Source: CAYMCO01 sp964388955
Lineage (GTDB): Bacteria > Chloroflexota > Anaerolineae > Anaerolineales > E44-bin32
NCBI GenBank assembly: GCA_964388955.1
Contig: CAYMCO010000059.1
Location: forward strand, 1-11,658
Direction: 5' to 3'
Length of the DNA stretch: 11,658 nt
Within the stretch, counting starts at the first letter, position 1; every line of letters begins with the position of its first letter. A model generated the notes under the pieces. The model ran no database searches and had not been told where the DNA came from. It saw only the letters and a program-made list of their open reading frames with translations. The translations under genes and the position numbers were made by a program. Below, in pieces: positions 6,781 to 11,658 of the stretch.

Positions 6781-7467
6781 ATGGCAGATCAGCTCGACAT
6801 AAAAGGGATTCGGGACGGGTTGCTCATCCACGTGCCGGGGGGCGACTGGGCGCGGATCCACCCTGCCCTGCTGGGTTCGATTGATGAGCGCCGTGAGTTC
6901 TTCCGCGGTGCGCGCGTCGCCCTGCAGTTGGATGACCGCGAGTTGAACGCGGGCGAGCTGGGCCGCCTGCGGGATGAGTTTGGCGACCGGGAACTCCATC
7001 TCTGGGCGGTGCTTTCCAGCGCCCCCCGAACCCGAGAGGCGGCACGGAATCTGGGCCTGGCGAGTTCGTTGAAGCGCGGACCTCGCGCCGAGGTGGCGGA
7101 GCACGAGCCCTTCGACACCGAGCTGCTGGGAGAAGCGGCGGTGCTCGTCGAACGCACGGTCCGGTCCGGCAACAGCCTGCACCACCCGGGGCATGTGGTT
7201 GTGCTCGGGGATGTGAACCCGGGGGCGGAAATCGTCGCCGGCGGGCATGTGATCGTATGGGGCAAGCTGCGAGGGACGGTGCACGCGGGCGCGGCGGGCA
7301 GGGAAGACGCGATCGTCTGCGCCCTGGACCTCGCGCCCACCCAACTGCGAATCGCCTCCACCGTCGCTGTCTCGCCCGAACGCAAGGGGCGCGGCAGGCC
7401 CGAGGTGGCACGACTGCGCGACGGCGAGGTGGTGGCAGAATTCTGGAGCGCATCCGGCCGTAGATGA
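6781..7467 (+). CDS. minC: septum site-determining protein MinC
   Basis: Inhibitor of FtsZ polymerisation that is recruited to the membrane by MinD. The 228-residue length is normal. The N-terminal FtsZ-inhibiting domain (about residues 1-95) shows IKGIRDGLLIHV, FFRGARVALQLDDREL and LHLWAVLSS. The C-terminal beta-helix domain shows HHPGHVVVLGDVNPGAEIVA and GHVIVWGKLRGTVHAG. The RSGQ motif that contacts MinD reads RSGN here (R128-S129-G130-N131). The start is ATG 6781, with only a weak upstream GGGA; an in-frame GTG at 6727 would add a non-homologous stretch covering the promoter. A likely promoter lies just upstream, and minD follows after 24 bases. Confidence 0.96.
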   Translation: MADQLDIKGIRDGLLIHVPGGDWARIHPALLGSIDERREFFRGARVALQLDDRELNAGELGRLRDEFGDRELHLWAVLSSAPRTREAARNLGLASSLKRGPRAEVAEHEPFDTELLGEAAVLVERTVRSGNSLHHPGHVVVLGDVNPGAEIVAGGHVIVWGKLRGTVHAGAAGREDAIVCALDLAPTQLRIASTVAVSPERKGRGRPEVARLRDGEVVAEFWSASGRR

Positions 7468-7491
7468 GAATGCCGAGCGGGGAGTGAGTTC

Positions 7492-8298
7492 ATGAGCGGA
7501 AGAATTGTCACCGTCACCTCGGGAAAGGGAGGCGTGGGAAAGACGACCGCGGCCGCCAATCTGGGATGCGCGCTGGCCCTGGAAGGGCAGCGGGTGGTCT
7601 GCATCGATGCCGACATCGGCCTCCGCAATCTCGATGTGATCATGGGGCTTGAAAACCGGATCGTCTACGATCTGGTGGACGTCGTGGAGGGGCGCTGCAA
7701 ACTCCGGCAGGCCATGATCAAGGACAAGCGCGTGCCCGATCTCTATCTGATCCCGGCCGCCCAAGTGCGCGACAAGACGGCCGTCTCCCCCCAGGATATG
7801 ATCCGGGTGTGCGACGAGCTGCGTCCCGAGTTCGATTGGATCATCATTGATTCCCCGGCCGGGATCGAGCGCGGCTTCCGCAACGCCATCATGCCCGCCG
7901 ACCAGATCATCATCGTCACCAATCCGGAGGTCTCCGCGGTGCGGGATGCAGATCGCATTATCGGCTTGATCGAGGCCGAGGAGAAGGGTCCGGGGAGTCT
8001 GATCATCAACCGCATCAAGATGGATATGGTGCGTCGCGGCGAGATGCTCGCGCAATCGGACATCCTCGACGTGCTCGCCATTCAACTGATCGGCATGATC
8101 CCGGAGGACGATGCGGTGGTGACCGCATCCAACCAGGGCGTCCCGGTAGCTCTCGACGGGGGGAGCCTGGCCGGCGGCGCCTATCGCAACATCGCGCGCC
8201 GCATGCTGGGTCATGAGGTCCCCTTTGATGTGCTCGAGCGCAAAGACGGCTTCATGCGCCGCATCGCGCGCCTGGTGAGGCCAGGAGGCGGGCAATGA
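7492..8298 (+). CDS. minD: septum site-determining ATPase MinD
   Basis: Membrane-cycling ATPase of the Min system that recruits MinC and is released by MinE. The 268 residues include the deviant Walker A loop GKGGVGKTT with signature lysine K12 and P-loop lysine K17, the switch I region with D39-A-D41 and GLRNLD, and the Walker B/switch II stretch WIIIDSPAGIE with D120. The last 16 residues (GFMRRIARLVRPGGGQ) form a basic amphipathic helix, the usual membrane-targeting sequence. GGGGAG ending 7 bases before the ATG is a good ribosome site. The stop overlaps the minE start as ATGA. Confidence 0.98.
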   Translation: MSGRIVTVTSGKGGVGKTTAAANLGCALALEGQRVVCIDADIGLRNLDVIMGLENRIVYDLVDVVEGRCKLRQAMIKDKRVPDLYLIPAAQVRDKTAVSPQDMIRVCDELRPEFDWIIIDSPAGIERGFRNAIMPADQIIIVTNPEVSAVRDADRIIGLIEAEEKGPGSLIINRIKMDMVRRGEMLAQSDILDVLAIQLIGMIPEDDAVVTASNQGVPVALDGGSLAGGAYRNIARRMLGHEVPFDVLERKDGFMRRIARLVRPGGGQ

Positions 8299-8567
8299 AT
8301 CTCTGGCAGCGGATTACCGGTCGCAGGCCACGCTCCGCCACGGCCGCCAAGGAGCGGCTACAGTTGGTGGTGATCCACGACCGGGCAGGCATATCTCCGG
8401 GAAAGCTGGAGACGATGAAAGACGACTTGATCGACGCCGTCTCCCGGCACGTGGCGATTGATCAAGCCGCCGTCAAGGTCTCCCTGACCCAGGAGCGCAA
8501 TCAGCAGAAGCTGATCGTGAATATCCCTCTTGCGGGCACCCGCGCTCGGAGAAGGGAGACCCGATAG
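8295..8567 (+). CDS. minE: cell division topological specificity factor MinE
   Basis: Small regulator that stimulates MinD ATP hydrolysis and releases MinCD from the membrane, giving spatial specificity. The 90 residues are typical in length. An amphipathic N-terminus (MNLWQRITG) is followed by the anti-MinCD segment AKERLQLVVIHDRAG (about 17-32), and the dimerisation domain ends in the strand NQQKLIVNIPL. The C-terminal tail RARRRETR is strongly basic. A perfect AGGAGG at 8283-8288, inside the end of minD, sits 6 bases before the ATG. Its presence means this is the MinCDE type of Min system, not MinCD/DivIVA. Confidence 0.96.
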   Translation: MNLWQRITGRRPRSATAAKERLQLVVIHDRAGISPGKLETMKDDLIDAVSRHVAIDQAAVKVSLTQERNQQKLIVNIPLAGTRARRRETR

Positions 8568-8571
8568 GGTG

Positions 8572-9744
8572 ATGCGCTCTCCCGCCACCATCTGGCGCCA
8601 CTTCGACGTGCCCCTCCTGGCGGCCACCTCCCTCCTGACGATCGCCGGGGTAGCCATGATCCGGTCCGCCATCGGCGGAAATCTCAACCTGGCCGAGAAT
8701 GTCCAGCGCCAGGCGATATTCGCCGTCATTGGTCTGGTGGTGGCTTTCCTGACGGCGGCCATCGATTATCGGCTGTGGGCCGCGCTGGCGCGCCCGCTTT
8801 ACATCACCACGATGATTTCGCTGGCGCTGATCTCGATCGCCGGCCAGGTGGCCTTCGGTTCGTCGCGCTGGTTCACCGTCGGCACCCTGTTCGTCCAGCC
8901 GTCGGAGTTGGCCAAGATCACGATGATCCTGGTGATGGCAGAGTTCCTGGCGCGGAACAAAGATCGCCTTGACAAGCCGCGCGTCTTTCTGCGCTCGATC
9001 CTCATCATGGGCCTGCCGATCCTCTTCATATTCATCCAGCCGGACCTGAGCACAGGCATCGTCCTGGGGGTGATCTGGATGGCTTTGGTGTGGGCTGCGG
9101 GGACCCCCCTGAAGATGCTGCTCGCGGTGCTTGTGAGCGCGGTGCTGATCACCGCCATTATCGCAGCGCCGCTGGCGAACTACTTCGTGAATGACTATCC
9201 GCAGGAGCGGGATTTCACCGTCTTCGGCGGTGTGCGCCTGCTGCGTTTCTACCAAATGGACCGCATCGCCAACTTCATCTTCCCGGACCCCGAGGCCCGC
9301 TATGGGTCGACCTACAACGTGGATCAGGCCAAGATCTCCATCGGTTCGGGGGGCCTGTTCGGTCAGGGATATGGGCACGGCAGCCAGGTGCAGCTCCGCT
9401 TTCTCAAAGTGCGGCATACGGATTTCATCTTCTCAGCGATGGCGGAGGAGTTCGGCTTCGTGGGGGCCGTGGGGCTGCTGTTGGTCCTGATGTTCATCAT
9501 CTATCGGGCGCTGCGCACGGCGCAGTTGGCCCGCGACACCTTCGGCGCGCTGATCTGCTACGGGGTGGCCTTCCTGCTGCTGTTTCAGGGCGCGTTCAAC
9601 GTCGGCATGAACCTCAACCTGTTCCCGGTCTCCGGGCTCCCGCTGCCCTTCTTCAGCTACGGCGGATCTTCCCTGCTGACCAGCCTGATCGGGATCGGGC
9701 TCGTCGAGAGCGTCATCCTGCGGCATAAACCGATCGAGCTGTAG
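8572..9744 (+). CDS. rodA: peptidoglycan glycosyltransferase RodA (SEDS family)
   Basis: Polytopic SEDS glycosyltransferase that polymerises lipid II on the outer membrane face and pairs with PBP2. The 390 residues contain about ten membrane segments. The large extracytoplasmic loop carries KISIGSGGLFGQGYG and HTDFIFSAMAEEFGFVG; D284 in HTDF corresponds to the conserved Asp thought to be catalytic. The C-terminal SEDS signature GLPLPFFSYGGSS ends with FFSYGGSS at 360-367. The start is uncertain: ATG 8572 is given, but GTG 8569 has better spacing to GGGAG (8554-8558). A TTG at 8530 would overlap minE by 38 bases and is less likely. RodA rather than FtsW is inferred from the mre/mrdA context and the loop sequence. 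Only a few bases separate it from minE, so it belongs to the min operon. Confidence 0.94.
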   Translation: MRSPATIWRHFDVPLLAATSLLTIAGVAMIRSAIGGNLNLAENVQRQAIFAVIGLVVAFLTAAIDYRLWAALARPLYITTMISLALISIAGQVAFGSSRWFTVGTLFVQPSELAKITMILVMAEFLARNKDRLDKPRVFLRSILIMGLPILFIFIQPDLSTGIVLGVIWMALVWAAGTPLKMLLAVLVSAVLITAIIAAPLANYFVNDYPQERDFTVFGGVRLLRFYQMDRIANFIFPDPEARYGSTYNVDQAKISIGSGGLFGQGYGHGSQVQLRFLKVRHTDFIFSAMAEEFGFVGAVGLLLVLMFIIYRALRTAQLARDTFGALICYGVAFLLLFQGAFNVGMNLNLFPVSGLPLPFFSYGGSSLLTSLIGIGLVESVILRHKPIEL

Positions 9745-9768
9745 CCCTGCCGCCGGATCTTCCCCATG

Positions 9769-9777
9769 TGGTTTAAT
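9769..9777 (+). promoter_or_regulatory. extended -10 promoter for gltX
   Basis: TGGTTTAAT matches an extended -10 (TGn + TTTAAT), in the 142-base gap between rodA and gltX. No -35 is apparent. The start site would be near 9784, leaving a leader of about 100 bases. Confidence 0.45.
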
Positions 9778-9813
9778 GTGCCTCGGCCCATGGACGAAGC
9801 CCCGGTCCCGCGG

Positions 9814-9858
9814 CGGCTCAGCCTTGGTGATGCATGAGGGGCGATCTGGGCTGAGCCG
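9814..9858 (+). promoter_or_regulatory. leader hairpin upstream of gltX
   Basis: CGGCTCAGCC at 9814-9823 and GGCTGAGCCG at 9849-9858 form a perfect 10-base stem with a 25-base loop. No U-run follows, so it does not look like an intrinsic terminator for rodA. A competing pairing exists between GCCCC (9799-9803) and GGGGC (9838-9842, inside the loop). It may be a leader structure affecting gltX, but no known riboswitch class is recognised. Confidence 0.45.
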
Positions 9859-9886
9859 AAACGAAACCCGATGATGGGAGGCCCCA

Positions 9887-11383
9887 TTGAGCGACCCTGT
9901 TTCTTCCCGCACCCGATTCGCACCGTCTCCCACGGGCCGATTCCACATCGGTGGGGCGCGCACCGCCCTGTATTCCTTCCTCATCGCGAAGCAGGGCCGC
10001 GGCCAATTCGTGCTGCGCATCGAGGACACGGACCGCAAGCGCTTCGTCCCCTCGGCGGAGGCGGAGATCATGGAGAGCCTGCGCTGGCTGGGGATCGAGT
10101 GGGACGAGGGGCCGGACATCGGTGGGCCCTACGGCCCCTACCGGCAATCCGAACGCGTCCAGATCTATCAGCGATATGCGCAAGATCTCGTGGACCAGGG
10201 CCAAGCCTACCCGTGCTTCTGCACGCAGGAGCGGTTGGCCCGGGTGCGCAAAGAGATGAGGCAGCGCAGGCTCCCGCCGCGCTACGACGGCCACTGCCGG
10301 CGCATCTCCCCGTCGGACGCCCGGAAAAGAGTGGGATCGGGGGAACCCCACGTGATCCGTTTCAAGATACCCAGGGAGGGCACCACAACCGCCGTGGATG
10401 CCCTGCGCGGGCCGATCAACGTCGAGAACGAAACGCTGGATGACTACATTCTGCTCAAGTCGGACGGCCTGCCCGTGTACCATCTGGGCGTTGTGGTGGA
10501 TGATCATCTGATGAAGATCACCCACGTGGTGCGCACCGCGGAGTGGCTGCCCACCTTCCCGCTGCATGTGCTGCTGTACCGGGCTTTCGGTTGGCCGCAG
10601 CCGGAATGGATCCATCCCTCCGTCTTCCTCAATCCCAGCGGCAAAGGCAAGCTCAGCAAGAGGGACTCGGCGGGCGCGAAGGGCGGCGTGGGGGCGATCT
10701 TCACCCTGGACCTGCGCGAGATGGGATACTTGCCGGAGGCCGTTCTGAATTGGATGGCGCTCATGGGCTGGGCCTACGATGACCACACGGAGCTGTTCGG
10801 CCTGGAGGACCTGATCGAGAAGTTTTCGGTCGGCGGCTTGAATCCGAGCCCGGCGGCGGTGAACTACAGCAAGCTGGACCACTTCAACGGGCTGTACATC
10901 CGGTCGCTCGAGACCACGGAACTGGCCGCGCGCATCCAGCCCTTCTTCATCAAGGCGGGGATCGAAGCCGACCGGGAGCGGCTGGAGCGCATCGCGCCCA
11001 TCATTCAGGAGCGCATCCGCACCCTGGACGAGACGGTGGACATGGCGGGTTTCTTCTTCCGGGATGAGATCGAGCCCGATCCGGAGGGACTGGTGGGGAA
11101 GAAGATGACCGCCGGGGAATCCGCGCGCGCGCTGCGGAGCTCGCTTGAAGTGATCGCGGCGCTGCCTTCGATGGAGATCGGCCTCCTGGAAGCCGCGCTC
11201 CGTGAGCTCGCGGATGCTATGGGGCTGAAGGCGGGCCAGCTCTTCGGCATCCTGCGCATGGCGGTGACCGGGCAGCGCGTCAGCCCGCCGCTGATCGAGA
11301 GCATGGAGATCGTCGGCAGGAGCTTGGTGTTGGAGCGGATCGCACACGCCGCCGAGTTGCTGGAGCGCCGCGACACGCAGTGA
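9887..11383 (+). CDS. gltX: glutamyl-tRNA synthetase (class I)
   Basis: Cytoplasmic class I synthetase that attaches glutamate to tRNA-Glu, and possibly to tRNA-Gln if non-discriminating; the sequence alone does not settle this. The 498 residues show the HIGH-type signature HIGG at 20-23 within RFAPSPTGRFHIGGART, followed by LRIEDTD, and the KMSKS-type loop KLSKR at 255-259. A zinc site of the E. coli type is present: C110-x-C112, Y133 and C137, with the same spacing as C98, C100, Y121 and C125. The C-terminal half is the helical anticodon-binding domain. The start is TTG 9887: GGGAGG at 9876-9881 is 5 bases upstream, and MSDPVSSRTRFAPSPTG is a normal N-terminus. It probably has its own promoter and no clear terminator. 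Confidence 0.98.
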   Translation: MSDPVSSRTRFAPSPTGRFHIGGARTALYSFLIAKQGRGQFVLRIEDTDRKRFVPSAEAEIMESLRWLGIEWDEGPDIGGPYGPYRQSERVQIYQRYAQDLVDQGQAYPCFCTQERLARVRKEMRQRRLPPRYDGHCRRISPSDARKRVGSGEPHVIRFKIPREGTTTAVDALRGPINVENETLDDYILLKSDGLPVYHLGVVVDDHLMKITHVVRTAEWLPTFPLHVLLYRAFGWPQPEWIHPSVFLNPSGKGKLSKRDSAGAKGGVGAIFTLDLREMGYLPEAVLNWMALMGWAYDDHTELFGLEDLIEKFSVGGLNPSPAAVNYSKLDHFNGLYIRSLETTELAARIQPFFIKAGIEADRERLERIAPIIQERIRTLDETVDMAGFFFRDEIEPDPEGLVGKKMTAGESARALRSSLEVIAALPSMEIGLLEAALRELADAMGLKAGQLFGILRMAVTGQRVSPPLIESMEIVGRSLVLERIAHAAELLERRDTQ

Positions 11384-11392
11384 GCTTTGCGC

Positions 11393-11420
11393 CATGCGGT
11401 ATGCGCATTGCGGTATGCGC
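11393..11420. repeat. two tandem 14-bp repeats downstream of gltX
   Basis: CATGCGGTATGCGC at 11393-11406 is followed directly by ATTGCGGTATGCGC at 11407-11420, identical in the last 12 positions. The block starts 10 bases after the gltX stop. Partial self-complementarity (GCGCA/TGCGC) gives only a 5-bp stem, so I do not call it a terminator. Confidence 0.8.
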
Positions 11421-11434
11421 TGTGCGCACAGGTG

Positions 11435-11490
11435 ATCAGCTGTCAGCCATCAGCAATCAGCTATCAGCAATCAGCTGTCAGCCATCAGCT
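11435..11490. repeat. heptanucleotide tandem repeat, eight units (RTCAGCN)
   Basis: Eight consecutive 7-mers without gaps: ATCAGCT, GTCAGCC, ATCAGCA, ATCAGCT, ATCAGCA, ATCAGCT, GTCAGCC, ATCAGCT. The core TCAGC never varies; the first position alternates A/G and the last varies T/C/A. Heptamer tandem repeats of this general kind (STRR) are known from cyanobacteria. No gene overlaps it. Confidence 0.9.
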
Positions 11491-11616
11491 ATCGACTTAC
11501 GACTACCGAATCGCCAGACGCCATGGGCTGAGATCTCGTGACCGGTTCCGTGCCGTCGGCGGGGCCGGCTCCCCAAGAACGTACGATCGGGACACCTCGC
11601 CCGGGAGTCGACCGGG
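11491..11616. other. intergenic stretch without recognisable feature
   Basis: Between the heptamer block and the C-rich tract I see no coding signal, RNA gene or strong hairpin. A GGGAG/CTCCC pair spans about 11604-11620 with a 5-bp stem only. Confidence 0.5.
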
Positions 11617-11658
11617 CTCCCCTGCTCCCCTGCCCCCCTGCCCCCTGCCCCCCTGCCC
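11617..11658. repeat. C-rich low-complexity tandem tract (CCCCTG-type)
   Basis: Runs of 3-6 C are separated by TG or TGCT over about 40 bases, continuing to the window edge. On the minus strand this is at least five G-runs of three or more with 2-4-base spacers, which satisfies the usual pattern for a G-quadruplex. Unit length varies between 7 and 8 bases. The true extent cannot be judged because the window ends inside it. Confidence 0.8.

Noticed and set aside
6754..8295. 513-residue open frame on the minus strand opposite minC and minD
   Set aside because: It is fully antisense to intact minC/minD and has a His/Asp-rich shadow composition with no family resemblance.
9801..9816. T-box-like string GGTCCCGCGG upstream of gltX
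   Set aside because: It differs from the TGGNACCGCGG core at two positions, and the leader is too short for the specifier stem of a T-box.
9830..9874. 14-codon frame in the gltX leader as a classical attenuation peptide
   Set aside because: It has only two Glu codons and no convincing ribosome site, so I do not list it as a gene; it is mentioned only within the leader finding.
9818..11395. 525-residue open frame on the minus strand opposite gltX
   Set aside because: It mirrors the entire gltX gene and has no recognisable motif; the sense protein is unambiguous.

Overview
The window reads as an ordinary core-genome segment of a GC-rich bacterium. Protein style (an MreB with a hydrophobic NPLSWLLGLFSLD lead-in, a complete MinCDE set, GluRS), the mre-mrdA-min-rodA gene order and the TGTCATTCCGAG-type palindromic repeats suggest Chloroflexota, perhaps Anaerolineae. 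That assignment is an inference, because no 16S rRNA or other decisive marker is present. Nine of the eleven genes are confidently recognised housekeeping genes; mreD and the ModE-type regulator are slightly less certain. I found no CRISPR array, tRNA, rRNA, transposase or phage gene.

Layout. Positions 1-332 hold no gene. They contain 2.2 tandem copies of a ~124-bp unit, each full copy carrying a long imperfect palindrome. A leftward two-gene operon follows: tilS (2131 to 665), then a small ModE-type winged-helix DNA-binding protein (665 to 333), joined by a stop/start overlap. Positions 2132-2264 are a divergent promoter region with an extended -10 box in each direction. Rightward from there run mreB, mreC, mreD, mrdA (PBP2), minC, minD, minE and rodA, tightly packed with several overlapping stop/start junctions. 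A further extended -10 box precedes minC. After a 142-bp gap with another extended -10 box and a hairpin comes gltX. The last 275 bp (11384-11658) hold three short tandem-repeat blocks: two 14-mers, eight heptamers, and a C-rich tract that would be G-quadruplex-prone on the minus strand.

How the genes work together. MreB filaments, with MreC and MreD, organise the elongasome. In it RodA polymerises lipid II into glycan and PBP2 cross-links it, making lateral wall. MinC, MinD and MinE restrict FtsZ assembly to midcell. Elongation and division-site selection are therefore encoded in one block, with the min genes lying between the genes of the two enzymes that act as a pair (PBP2 and RodA). TilS makes lysidine at C34 of tRNA-Ile(CAU), and GltX charges tRNA with glutamate; both are translation functions flanking the morphology cluster.

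No clearly new system is visible. The points most worth a second look are the repeat families at both ends, the shared extended -10 promoter style, the possibly leaderless tilS mRNA, the orphan ModE domain coupled to tilS, and the gltX leader hairpin.
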